Source of the DNA: JBFLVQ01 sp040758525
Lineage (GTDB): Bacteria; Acidobacteriota; Blastocatellia; Chloracidobacteriales; JADJPF01
Direction: 5' to 3'
Assembly (NCBI GenBank): GCA_040758525.1
Contig: JBFLVQ010000013.1
Span: forward strand, 1-38,999
DNA length: 38,999 nt
Shown here: one piece after another, positions 16,972-24,622 of the stretch
Layout of the letters: every line of letters starts with the position of its first letter
Position numbering within the stretch: position 1 is the first letter of the stretch
Notes under the pieces: model-generated
Database searches by the model: none
What the model was told of the DNA's origin: nothing
What the model saw: only the letters and a program-made list of their open reading frames with translations
Translations under genes and position numbers: made by a program

Positions 16972-18006
16972 ATGAAAGAGTGTTTCGTTTGTTGGCAATG
17001 TTTTGATGACAACCTACAACACTGTCCTAATGACAATGTCGAGTTGAGAGCGACACAGCCAGTCTCTACGATAATAGTAGATCGCTATCAGCTAGAGAGG
17101 CGTTTAGGCCAGGGTGGCACTGCTGCTGTCTATCTAGCCAGAGAACTGGACAAAGGCACTGCTGTTGCGATCAAGCTGCTTCACTATAATGTAAAACAGA
17201 AGCTTTCACACACTGATCAACGTCGCTTTGAATTAGAAGCCAGCGCACTACAAAAGATCCATCACTCTAATATTATTACTGTGCTTGATTATGGTTTGGC
17301 AGCAGAAGGTTTGGGCTATCTAGCAATGGAGCTTTTAGAAGGACATTCGCTAGAGGCAGAATTCAAACGTAGCCCAGTGTTGGCAATCTTACGTAGTCTG
17401 GAGATTGTTGAACAGATCTGTCAGGCGATGGGTGCGGCTCATCAAGCCGGAATACTACATAGAGATCTAAAACCTTCCAATATTTTTCTGCATATCACTG
17501 GAGATGGGCGTGAGATTGTAAAGATTCTCGATTTTGGTCTAGCTAAAGTTATTTCTGCACGTCCGGAAGACCGACTTACTGGCCGGGGCATCATTGTTGG
17601 TACTCCACAATATATGTCGCCTGAACAGTGTGAAGGACGCGAGCTAGATGAGCGTTCTGATATCTATGCAGTAGCGGTTATGCTCTATCGCGCCCTTACT
17701 GGTAAACCCCCCTTTAATGCGTCCTCTCGTATTGAGACAATCCAAAAACAGCTCTTTTCATTACCAACGCCGCTGCAGATGCTTAATCCAGCCGTGCCAA
17801 TAGCAATTCAAGAGGTGGTAATGTGTGCATTGGCAAAATCACCAGCACATCGTTATCCCGATATGGCGGCCTTTTGGGAAGCCCTGGCAACTGCACGCGC
17901 AGAATATGAACAGACATTAGCAGCACGCCGCCAAGAGGCTTCACGAGAGCAGCCTAGCAGTGAGCGTAGCTCTACACGACGACTACGACGCTTGGATTCT
18001 GATTGA
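16972..18006 (+). CDS. Cytoplasmic Hanks-type Ser/Thr protein kinase with N-terminal Cys knuckle
   Basis: Eukaryotic-like protein kinase of 344 aa. The N-terminus has Cys4, Cys7, Cys10 and Cys18 in a short putative zinc knuckle, a variant of the CxxC...C starts common in acidobacterial kinases. The kinase domain (about 39-310) is complete: glycine loop GQGGTAAVY, Lys68 in VAIKLL, HRDLKPSN (Asp165, Lys167), DFG (Asp187) and GTPQYMSPEQ. The C-terminal 35 residues are Arg/Ser-rich and disordered. There is no transmembrane helix or PASTA repeat, so it is cytosolic and not a cell-wall sensor. Only 7 bases separate it from the ALDH gene and no clear ribosome binding site is seen, suggesting coupling. 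Confidence 0.9.
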   Translation: MKECFVCWQCFDDNLQHCPNDNVELRATQPVSTIIVDRYQLERRLGQGGTAAVYLARELDKGTAVAIKLLHYNVKQKLSHTDQRRFELEASALQKIHHSNIITVLDYGLAAEGLGYLAMELLEGHSLEAEFKRSPVLAILRSLEIVEQICQAMGAAHQAGILHRDLKPSNIFLHITGDGREIVKILDFGLAKVISARPEDRLTGRGIIVGTPQYMSPEQCEGRELDERSDIYAVAVMLYRALTGKPPFNASSRIETIQKQLFSLPTPLQMLNPAVPIAIQEVVMCALAKSPAHRYPDMAAFWEALATARAEYEQTLAARRQEASREQPSSERSSTRRLRRLDSD

Positions 18007-18025
18007 TAATAGATTCATAGTAAGA

Positions 18026-18066
18026 AAAAAGCACCAGACAGGTTAAAAATCTATCTGATGCTTTTT
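18026..18066. terminator. Bidirectional terminator between convergent genes
   Basis: A 16-base inverted repeat (arms 18026-18041 and 18051-18066, 9-base loop) with two mismatches that become G-U pairs on minus-strand RNA. It is flanked by A runs on the left and T runs on the right, the classic intrinsic form in both directions. It serves the Ser/Thr kinase (stop at 18006) and the IPT/TIG gene (stop at 18100). Confidence 0.85.
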
Positions 18067-18099
18067 GTGAGATATCTTTAGAGCGCCATCCGCAATTAT

Positions 18100-19269
18100 T
18101 TAACGGGATTGGCGGGGACGTTGAATCAGGCCGGGAGAGACTCCAAAGGTGTTTGGTACAGCTTGATTGCCCTGACCACGCTGCTGCAAGATCTCATTAC
18201 GACGACGAATAAACTCCTCGCGTCGCTTGATAATCTCTTCCATCTGTTGCTGATTTGGATTGGCAACACCAGTCGCCTGTTCAGCCGGCTCACTACCGCC
18301 ATGGGTTTGATCAACCTCTGCTGATACCTGAGGCTGTTCTGGAATCTGTTGGACTGGTTGATAGACGGCTTGACTAAAAGCTGCCCCATTGCTTGCGGTG
18401 TTAGCGTTCACTTTCATACTTACTGGATGTTTTACCCCAATAGCACTCACCACATCCTCTACCATCATAGTGTTGTTATTAATGCTAACTACCTTGAAGT
18501 TGGTACCTTTAATGCGTTCATCAACAGAGACAATAAAACGATTGTTGCCATCGATAAGAACTGCACGGGGGTTTTGACCATTACTATCTGATATCTGACC
18601 GACCATAGTAAAACGTGGCGCAGGCGGCTGTAATACTGAGAGAGTAAGACGATTAGAGAAGAATTTTGCCTCATTGCCAGGAGTTCTTACTTCTATGTTC
18701 ATCTGTTGTGCAGAATTGAAATACTGTTGTGCTACTGGTGCGCGTAACTCATTCTCACTGACAAATGTGGTAAGGCCAAAAACCGGGCTACCATTTAAGT
18801 AGATGCGCATGTCGGAGGTAAATTTCGTACCGCGCACAACCATCTCAAATGGCTTGGTCTGAGCATAGACAGAACTGGGGCTGACAGAATTTATATTGAT
18901 CGTAGGTGGTGGCGGTGGTGGTTCCTGTGGTGGTGGCGGCGGTGGCGGGTAGCTGAAGATATTACGATCTACACTAACCTCGCGCTGTTGTTCCCAAGGA
19001 ACATTCTCTAAATCGAGTGCCGGTTGAGCGCTAGCAGTATTTTCAGATTGTGTTGCTGGTGTATTAGACTGAGCATTAAGGTTCTTTAGCGCGCTAGCTG
19101 AGATACGTGGCGCTCTTGGTTCACTGGTTTTCGCTACCACGGGCGCGGCAGGCGCAGATTGCCAGAAGACATTGTAATAGACAATGACCGCCAACACGGC
19201 AATCGCTAATCCTAAAATAAGCTGTTGCTTCTGCTGTGGTTGTGAAGTCTCTCGGGTAAGCTTTTTCAT
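18100..19269 (-). CDS. Inner-membrane-anchored IPT/TIG-domain protein with GspC/PilP-like features
   Basis: A 389 aa protein with one N-terminal membrane helix (about 16-35) and the bulk outside. Residues 40-100 are an Ala/Pro/Gln/Asn-rich linker. VDRNIFSY (100-107) is followed by two proline runs (108-114 and 117-122). About 125-215 is an IPT/TIG beta-sandwich (INSVSPSSVYAQTKPFEMVV, NELRAPV). The next segment (about 220-275: MVGQI, RAVLIDGNNRFIVSVDERI, FKVVSINNNTMMVEDV) resembles the small beta domain of GspC and PilP. The tail is Gln/Arg-rich. This architecture suggests a periplasmic clamp of a type IV pilus or type II secretion-like machine, but no such genes are next to it. GAGG lies a few bases before the ATG. 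Confidence 0.7.
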   Translation of the reverse strand: MKKLTRETSQPQQKQQLILGLAIAVLAVIVYYNVFWQSAPAAPVVAKTSEPRAPRISASALKNLNAQSNTPATQSENTASAQPALDLENVPWEQQREVSVDRNIFSYPPPPPPPQEPPPPPPTININSVSPSSVYAQTKPFEMVVRGTKFTSDMRIYLNGSPVFGLTTFVSENELRAPVAQQYFNSAQQMNIEVRTPGNEAKFFSNRLTLSVLQPPAPRFTMVGQISDSNGQNPRAVLIDGNNRFIVSVDERIKGTNFKVVSINNNTMMVEDVVSAIGVKHPVSMKVNANTASNGAAFSQAVYQPVQQIPEQPQVSAEVDQTHGGSEPAEQATGVANPNQQQMEEIIKRREEFIRRRNEILQQRGQGNQAVPNTFGVSPGLIQRPRQSR

Positions 19270-19323
19270 TGCGCCTCACTAATATAATAAAAACTTCTAA
19301 TAAATCTTGGTGCTAAATCCCTA

Positions 19324-19521
19324 TCATACCGGGGCTGATAACCGGCCGCAACCTATTCTTTCGAAAGATTCAACGCCCGGCGGCAGAGACAGTTCCGAAA
19401 TGATTGCAGATTTGTTCGGACCGTCTTGTATAGATGTAGAAACATGCACTAGTAATGAATATATCAGCGCACACAATCTTCTAGACCTAATAGATCGACG
19501 ACGGTGACGTTTCAAAGTCAT
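19324..19521 (-). CDS. Doubtful 65-codon ORF overlapping the small membrane gene by ATGA
   Basis: The ATG at 19521 overlaps the TGA of the 51-aa gene by four bases (ATGA), and AAGGG lies about seven bases upstream, so coupled translation is possible. The product starts MTLKRHRRRSIRSRR, contains a weak hydrophobic patch, and resembles nothing I recognise. A plus-strand ORF of equal size (19307-19507, TTG start, no ribosome binding site) covers the same stretch, so either, or neither, may be real. Confidence 0.25.
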   Translation of the reverse strand: MTLKRHRRRSIRSRRLCALIYSLLVHVSTSIQDGPNKSAIISELSLPPGVESFERIGCGRLSAPV

Positions 19522-19673
19522 CTGGCAGCCCTTTCTTTAGTAGAAATAGATGCACGATGGGCCGAGGTACTTATCCAGATGTCCTTTTTGCCGCAGAGAA
19601 AATAGTAACAGGCAAGCAATGCTGCCCAATTGAGCAGCACAAACATATAGGGTAGGAAAAGAAGTCTTTTCAT
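19518..19673 (-). CDS. Small membrane protein, resembles the C-terminal tail of a GT2 glycosyltransferase
   Basis: A 51-codon gene. A perfect AGGAGG (19681-19686) lies seven bases before the ATG at 19673. The product has a hydrophobic stretch at residues 4-26 (LLFLPYMFVLLNWAALLACY) followed by a basic tail (FLCGKKDIWISTSAHR). The LNWAAL...YFL.GKKD.W pattern looks like the extreme C-terminus of membrane GT2 glycosyltransferases. No in-frame GT2 sequence lies upstream, and the strong ribosome binding site argues for independent translation. It is either a decayed gene end or a genuine small membrane protein. Confidence 0.55.
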   Translation of the reverse strand: MKRLLFLPYMFVLLNWAALLACYYFLCGKKDIWISTSAHRASISTKERAAR

Positions 19674-19875
19674 CGCTGGACCTCCTCGGCCAATAGACTA
19701 TGATCAGCTTGATTGCAAATCTATTGCCGTACAGGCAGAGAAAGTTTATTGCTAGTAGATCCTGTTGATGGTTGGCTAGACTTGTCCTAATAGGCGTCTA
19801 CGGTGCGACAGACAGATACTATCATAGGATGGAAAGTGCCACTTTTCAGTAGTAGGCTACCTAGGAAGCGCGACG

Positions 19876-20046
19876 TTAGACTTTGCCCTTGCGACCGCTT
19901 GTTACAGCGCGTCGCGGCCGATTAGGTTGGCGGGTGGTCTTTTCGATACGGTGTTGCTGGTCAAAAAACTGTTGACTCGGCTTGTCCGTGGGCAGGCTTT
20001 TGCGGCTTGCTGCTTTGGATTGTTCACCGTCCGTGCGCCTTTTCAC
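19876..20046 (-). CDS. Small highly basic protein coupled to the STAS gene
   Basis: A 56-aa gene. The GTG start at 20046 overlaps the TGA stop of the STAS gene (GTGA), and GGAGGGG lies eight bases upstream, inside the STAS coding end. The product (starts MKRRTDGEQSK, ends SGRKGKV) is rich in Arg, Lys, Gln and Ser with almost no hydrophobic residues, so it is probably disordered and nucleic-acid or acidic-partner binding. I do not recognise a family. The overlap and the ribosome binding site are the main evidence that it is real. Confidence 0.55.
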   Translation of the reverse strand: MKRRTDGEQSKAASRKSLPTDKPSQQFFDQQHRIEKTTRQPNRPRRAVTSGRKGKV

Positions 20047-20465
20047 TCTTGCCCCTCCTCAGTCTGCTTACGCACACGCCCCTTTTTAGGGGATGCCTCC
20101 GCAGGCGTATCAGTAAAACTCTGAATAGCCGCTTCCTGATCATGGAAGACTTCAAAGATATTATCCAGTTTTGATACCTGAATAATATGGCTAACACATT
20201 GAGAGGGGTTTAGTAATTTTAGGTTACCACCTTTATTCTGCGCCAACCGATAGGCCTGTATTATCGAGCCAATGCCGGTGCTATTAATGTAGTTGACGGC
20301 GCTTAGGTCAAGGAGGAAGTCCTTTTCACCACTCTCAGCCAGTTGTTTTACTGTGCTGAAGAGAATGTCATCACTCTCGTCCGGGGTAAGCCGACCGATA
20401 AGTTTAATAATATTAATTTTGCCGACCTTCTGGCTACGGCACTTAGTTGGGCGTCTGCTGCTCAT
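20043..20465 (-). CDS. STAS-domain anti-anti-sigma factor-like protein
   Basis: A 140-aa SpoIIAA/RsbV-like protein. The STAS core (about 14-110) includes LDLSAVNYINSTGIG, in which Ser62 occupies the position phosphorylated in SpoIIAA. The last 25 residues form a charged tail (SPKKGRVRKQ). A TTG at 20468 is possible, but GGAG (20473-20476) is seven bases before the ATG at 20465. Such proteins release a sigma factor by binding a switch kinase (RsbW/SpoIIAB type). No such kinase is adjacent, so the partner is elsewhere. It is read from its own extended -10 promoter and is translationally coupled to a small basic protein. Confidence 0.85.
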   Translation of the reverse strand: MSSRRPTKCRSQKVGKINIIKLIGRLTPDESDDILFSTVKQLAESGEKDFLLDLSAVNYINSTGIGSIIQAYRLAQNKGGNLKLLNPSQCVSHIIQVSKLDNIFEVFHDQEAAIQSFTDTPAEASPKKGRVRKQTEEGQE

Positions 20466-20590
20466 CAATTCACTCCAGAATCTACTTCAGGAAATCAGCA
20501 ATATAACGCAGATGGTGAGAAAGCTGCAGATTGGCGTCGAGAACCTGCTAAATCTGCGTTTGACTTAAATCGTTGATTTGCGACGTCGCG

Positions 20591-20599
20591 ATTATACCA
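20591..20599 (-). promoter_or_regulatory. Extended -10 promoter of the STAS gene, next to a palindrome
   Basis: On the minus strand the sequence TGGTATAAT is an extended -10 (TGnTATAAT) with no convincing -35. It lies about 120 bases before the STAS start. The perfect 10-base palindrome GCGACGTCGC (20580-20589) lies at the expected transcription start and could be an operator. Confidence 0.45.
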
Positions 20600-20626
20600 A
20601 ACTCGCTGACGCAGTGCGATGCCCTT

Positions 20627-21361
20627 TTACCCATTGAACGCTTCGTAATCGCGCGGTAGTGACTTAACTTGATAGAGCACATATAAATCGCGTGTAGGAT
20701 ATTGTGGATCCCATTCCCGATCGAAACGATCATAAGTCTTACCTGCCAGCAATCCGCGGCGCTGTAAGGAAGGCCTATTTTCGGTTGTATATTCGCCACG
20801 CCAACCTACATAGTCACGAGTCGCGACAGCAAGTAGGTCTATCGTAGCATAATTAATAGTGCGCGCCAGCTCATCGATCTCTTCATCACCCTGATAAATA
20901 CACTTGTACTCTATACACACATGCGGGCGTAGATCGATAGGAAGCGTACAGCCAGCCTGGAAGAACATACAATGTTTAAGTCCCTTAGGTACCTGTGGCA
21001 ATGGCTGATCACGTAGCAGATAGTAGATCGCATCCTCTGGGTAAAAAGGAGTGCGATTTAGAAAAGGAGTAGTACAGCAGTTTTGTACACAACTAAAGCA
21101 GTCTGGATGTATTTCATTAAAGCGCTTGCGGTAGCCTAGTTGTGTTTGATGTATACGATGCTGTATTGCCTCCAACAGAGTAGCTGTGCCAGTGTCCTGA
21201 TAATCAGGACAACCGGCATCAGCATAGGTATGGCCTAGATGGCAGAAGACACACAAGCGGCCACGTTCAGTAGAGACCTCTCCTTGGCGACAGGAGAGAC
21301 AAATTTTATTGGCGGGTGAGAGATTACTACGTGCTCTACCCACATCAGTACGGCTTGACAT
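20627..21361 (-). CDS. Cys-rich protein with zinc ribbon and YkgJ-like cluster motif
   Basis: A 244-aa soluble protein of unknown function. The first part has two CxxC pairs (Cys21/Cys24, Cys37/Cys40), likely a zinc ribbon, then Cys51. The centre carries CFSCVQNCC (Cys88, Cys91, Cys95, Cys96) and later Cys131, Cys138, Cys149 and Cys154 in GCTLPIDLRPHVCIEYKC. CxxC...CC followed by a Cys-containing RPxxC block is the pattern of YkgJ-type putative metal or Fe-S proteins. A TTG at 21385 is an alternative start, and neither start has a strong ribosome binding site. It follows ino1 by about 40 bases on the same strand and is probably co-transcribed with it. Confidence 0.6.
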   Translation of the reverse strand: MSSRTDVGRARSNLSPANKICLSCRQGEVSTERGRLCVFCHLGHTYADAGCPDYQDTGTATLLEAIQHRIHQTQLGYRKRFNEIHPDCFSCVQNCCTTPFLNRTPFYPEDAIYYLLRDQPLPQVPKGLKHCMFFQAGCTLPIDLRPHVCIEYKCIYQGDEEIDELARTINYATIDLLAVATRDYVGWRGEYTTENRPSLQRRGLLAGKTYDRFDREWDPQYPTRDLYVLYQVKSLPRDYEAFNG

Positions 21362-21402
21362 TATCTGCTTAACGCCTTTCGGCAAGAGGGAATTTACGAC
21401 TA

Positions 21403-22719
21403 TCAGTCATAATACTCCAGTCCTAAGTGGGTGATCAACTCCTCTCCTCGTAGATGACGTAATGTGTTCTTAAGCTTCATCAGTTGTATAAAGAGATCGT
21501 GTTCAGGATAGAGTTGCGGCGCGGTCATAGGGCTCTTGAAATAGAAGCTTAGCCATTCTTGTACACCACGCATTCCTGAACGTTGTGCGAGGTCCATAAA
21601 GAGAGCAAGATCTAGCACAATGGGAGCAGCTAGGATCGAATCCCGACAAAGGAAATTGATCTTAATCTGCATGGGATAGCCTAACCAGCCAAAAATATCT
21701 ATATTGTCCCATCCTTCTTTGTTATCGCCACGTGGTGGATAGTAGTTGATCCGTACCAGATGCGAAAAGTCACCATATAGATCAGGATAGATATCAGGTT
21801 GTAGGATATATTCGAGTACAGAGAGCTTTGACTCTTCCTTGGTTTTGAACGATTCTGGATCGTCAAGCACTTCACCATCACGATTGCCTAGTATGTTGGT
21901 CGAGTACCAGCCATGTAGGCCCAACATACGACTCTTCAGGCCAGGCGCAATCATTGTCTTCATTAACGTCTGCCCAGTCTTAAAATCCTTGCCACAGATT
22001 GGTGTGCCCATCTCCTGAGCCAGTTGTGTAAGCGCAGGGATATCGACAGTAAGATTAGGCGCGCCATTAGCAAATGGCACACGCGATTTGAGGGCCGCAT
22101 AGGCATAGATCATTGAGGGAGCAATGTCGGCGCTATTGTCTTCAAGCGCACGCTCAAAGCTTTCTAATGTCTCATGTGCAGGTGCTGGTTTCATAAAGAT
22201 CTCAGTAGAAGCACACCAGATCATTACCAATCGTGCACAGTCATGTTTGGCTTGAAACTCTTTGATATCAGCAATCACCTGATCGGCCAATTCACGTTTG
22301 GTTTTACCATGCTTAACATGTGTACCGTTGAGCCGTTTAACATAGTGTTGGTCAAAGACACTCGCCATAGGACGGATCTTTTCTAATTGTGGACGTAGTG
22401 ACTCAAGCATACTCTTTTCCAATACACCACAATGTAGAGCTGCTTCGTAGCAGTTGTCCTCAAAGATATCCCAAGCGCCAAAGACTAGATCATCAAGTTC
22501 GGTAAGTGGCACGAAGTCTTTGATCTTGGGTGAGCGTCCTTGCGTTCTTTTACCTAATCGGATTGTCCCCATTTGGGTAAGACTGCCAATCGGTTTGGCG
22601 AGATTGCGGCGTATTGCTTCTACGCCAGCAATAAAGGTAGTGCTGACGGCGCCTAATCCCACTAACAACACACCCAGTTTCCCTTTTGGTTCATCTATAT
22701 GAGCACCCTTAGCGATCAT
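21403..22719 (-). CDS. ino1: Myo-inositol-1-phosphate synthase
   Basis: Converts glucose 6-phosphate to inositol 1-phosphate using NAD. Seen: the Rossmann loop VGLGAVSTTF (about 20-29), the central catalytic block GTPICGKDFKTGQT followed by LKSRMLGLHGWYSTNILGN, then DPESFKTKEESK, and HLVRINYYPPRGD with WDNIDIFGW. The 438 aa length fits the family's large bacterial form. The frame opens at 22737, but AAGGAG (22727-22732) lies seven bases before the ATG at 22719. Product use (inositol lipids or an osmolyte) is not shown by the neighbours. A YkgJ-like Cys-rich gene follows. Confidence 0.93.
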   Translation of the reverse strand: MIAKGAHIDEPKGKLGVLLVGLGAVSTTFIAGVEAIRRNLAKPIGSLTQMGTIRLGKRTQGRSPKIKDFVPLTELDDLVFGAWDIFEDNCYEAALHCGVLEKSMLESLRPQLEKIRPMASVFDQHYVKRLNGTHVKHGKTKRELADQVIADIKEFQAKHDCARLVMIWCASTEIFMKPAPAHETLESFERALEDNSADIAPSMIYAYAALKSRVPFANGAPNLTVDIPALTQLAQEMGTPICGKDFKTGQTLMKTMIAPGLKSRMLGLHGWYSTNILGNRDGEVLDDPESFKTKEESKLSVLEYILQPDIYPDLYGDFSHLVRINYYPPRGDNKEGWDNIDIFGWLGYPMQIKINFLCRDSILAAPIVLDLALFMDLAQRSGMRGVQEWLSFYFKSPMTAPQLYPEHDLFIQLMKLKNTLRHLRGEELITHLGLEYYD

Positions 22720-22981
22720 TTTATTACTCCTTAGCATATTAGAATAAATAGTGAAAATTACAGGGATGGCAAAGGCGCTAGTCTACTACAATTGCAGAAT
22801 AGCTGTATAGCGGTCTCTTGCTCAATGCTAGCGCTAACTTGCGCTTTGCCTTAGTAGGCGAAAAGGGCAGAGTGGGTAAAGCCGTTGGGGCACGCTGCTT
22901 CAGCACTAGACCCTTTTCACCTTATATTGGCTGGCTTAATTTAACAACTATCGCCATCATAGGTCATTGGGGAAAACCACA

Positions 22982-23836
22982 TTAACTGCGCCGTAGCAGC
23001 TCACGATATTCGGCTGGGGTAAACCCATTAAGGCTACGGAAGACCTTGGTGAAATGGCTCTGGCTAGCATAGCCGACGCTGCTACTGATGGTTGCGATCG
23101 CGAGATCGGTATTGGCAAGTAGCCGTTTTGACTCTTCTATACGTACTACCGCGAGATATTGATGTGGGGTAAGACCAGTAATGCGTTTGAAGAGACGGGC
23201 AAAATGGAATTCGCTAAGAAAGGCGGCGTCGGCAATTTCAGCTAGCCCTACTTCACGATGGTAGTGTGCATGTATGTATTCAATGGCGCGGCGCAGGCGT
23301 CGGTCTACTAATCCTACACGAGAGAGCTCTAACTGAGAGTTAGGTCGCGCTTCCAGCCAGGTACGTAACAGTACAATCACAATCTGTGTAACAAGGGCAT
23401 CAAGGGCCAATGATTGACCAGGTTGTCTATTGGCTACCTCTTCTTGCAGCATTGTACAGAGGCTGCCTAACGCCGGGATCTCAGCAGCAGTTTCGGCGCG
23501 AAAAAAGATCTCTTCACCATTCCAACCTAGCTGCATTTGAGTAGCTAGTTCAACAATCATCTCGCGCTGGATCTTTACAATGAACGCGCCCGCAATGGAT
23601 GTAGTTGGTCTTAATAAATATGGTTTGCCTGGTGTTATAAAGGCATAGCCAGAGGTGGCAACGGTAAACACACGTCTATTGAGCGACAATTCGGCATTCC
23701 CACTGGCCATATGTAGAATAGTGTATTCTAACGAGAGCTGTTCTATCCCTGCGTTACTCTTGGCTAAATCGGCGTAGGCCAGGCAGTAATACGGTCGTAC
23801 TACCAGCCATTCCATCTCTGCTATGTGCCGATTCAT
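22982..23836 (-). CDS. AraC-family transcriptional regulator with cupin-like sensor
   Basis: A 284-aa regulator. Residues about 20-95 are a cupin-like ligand fold (YTILHMASGNAELSLN, GYAFITPGKPYLL). About 183-282 is the double HTH of AraC/XylS proteins (LAEIADAAFLSEFHFARLFK, then IATISSSVGYASQSHFTKVF and GFTPAEYR). AAAGG lies nine bases before the ATG. It ends about 260 bases upstream of ino1 on the same strand, and is divergent from the small membrane gene at 24069. Either could be its target. Confidence 0.9.
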   Translation of the reverse strand: MNRHIAEMEWLVVRPYYCLAYADLAKSNAGIEQLSLEYTILHMASGNAELSLNRRVFTVATSGYAFITPGKPYLLRPTTSIAGAFIVKIQREMIVELATQMQLGWNGEEIFFRAETAAEIPALGSLCTMLQEEVANRQPGQSLALDALVTQIVIVLLRTWLEARPNSQLELSRVGLVDRRLRRAIEYIHAHYHREVGLAEIADAAFLSEFHFARLFKRITGLTPHQYLAVVRIEESKRLLANTDLAIATISSSVGYASQSHFTKVFRSLNGFTPAEYRELLRRS

Positions 23837-24068
23837 AGAGTTAAGCCTTTCATATCCTCACCCTTACTGTCAAGCTTAGCACCAGAGTAGAGTCGCTCGT
23901 ACTTTAGAAGTTTTTCTTACATAAGTACCGCAAAAATCTTTGATACTTTTTAACAAATCTTTGCATCATTAGTAGTAGCATGGGATAAATAGATATGTGG
24001 CGAGTTGGCTTGCCACTGGGATCAAGGAGGGAGAGGCCAGCCAGTAATGCTGGTAGCCGTAGGTGGCT

Positions 24069-24536
24069 ATGCTTGTTGACACCAAACTAGAGAGCGCCAT
24101 TGATAGGATTGACAATAGTGAGATTCTTCGAACTGGCGTGCTACAGCGTTTCAAGCCCGTACTCTTGCTGTTAGTTGTGGCAGAACTGCTGCCAGTTCTT
24201 ATCAATATTGCTCGTGGATTACCGGCCCCTTTCTTCTCGCCTGCCGATATCAACCAGCATGCCTATCATCATATACACTTTCTTGTCTATGGCTTTCCTG
24301 TAGGTTTTGCGATCTGGCTGATTATGGATTGGCGTATACGCACACTAGAGCGCCAATTATCACGGCTAAGAGATATTTATCAAGGTCAACCACTTGCTTG
24401 GCGAACGCGCTGGCTGGGCCGCCTGCCACAAGCACTACTGATATTCTCTTTCTGGTTTGGTTGGGACGACTTCAAATTTCACTACCTAAGCCGTTATTGG
24501 AGCCTTGTACATGAATTCCTAGTGCTCTGGCACTAA
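24069..24536 (+). CDS. Small integral membrane protein of unknown function
   Basis: A 155-aa protein with two or three likely membrane helices (about 30-48, 70-88, 118-132) and a polar, Arg-rich segment between the last two (RTLERQLSRLRD). HHIHF sits at the mouth of the second helix. I do not recognise a family. The start is uncertain: GTG 24063 and ATG 24069 are in frame and neither has a good ribosome binding site. The only strong one nearby (AGGAGG at 24025-24030) precedes a 10-codon ORF at 24047-24079 that overlaps this gene's start in another frame. It is divergent from the AraC gene. Confidence 0.6.
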   Translation: MLVDTKLESAIDRIDNSEILRTGVLQRFKPVLLLLVVAELLPVLINIARGLPAPFFSPADINQHAYHHIHFLVYGFPVGFAIWLIMDWRIRTLERQLSRLRDIYQGQPLAWRTRWLGRLPQALLIFSFWFGWDDFKFHYLSRYWSLVHEFLVLWH

Positions 24537-24622
24537 AGTACCGATAAGCGCTGTGCGTGTATAGAAGGCTGTGGTAAGATTGCCTACATCAGCAACAAAA
24601 AGCATAAAGGGGAATAATCGGC

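Noticed and set aside
18899..18950. GGT/GGC-rich tract as a microsatellite or G-quadruplex element
   Set aside because: It is simply the coding strand complement of two proline runs in the IPT/TIG protein, so codon content explains it.
19927..20124. 65-codon plus-strand ORF across the STAS gene end
   Set aside because: It is antisense to the STAS gene and to the basic 56-aa gene, both of which have good start signals. It has none.
22860..22918. 8-base inverted repeat (GAAAAGGG/CCCTTTTC) as a terminator for the AraC gene
   Set aside because: The loop is 43 bases, too long for an intrinsic terminator, and the arms are low complexity.
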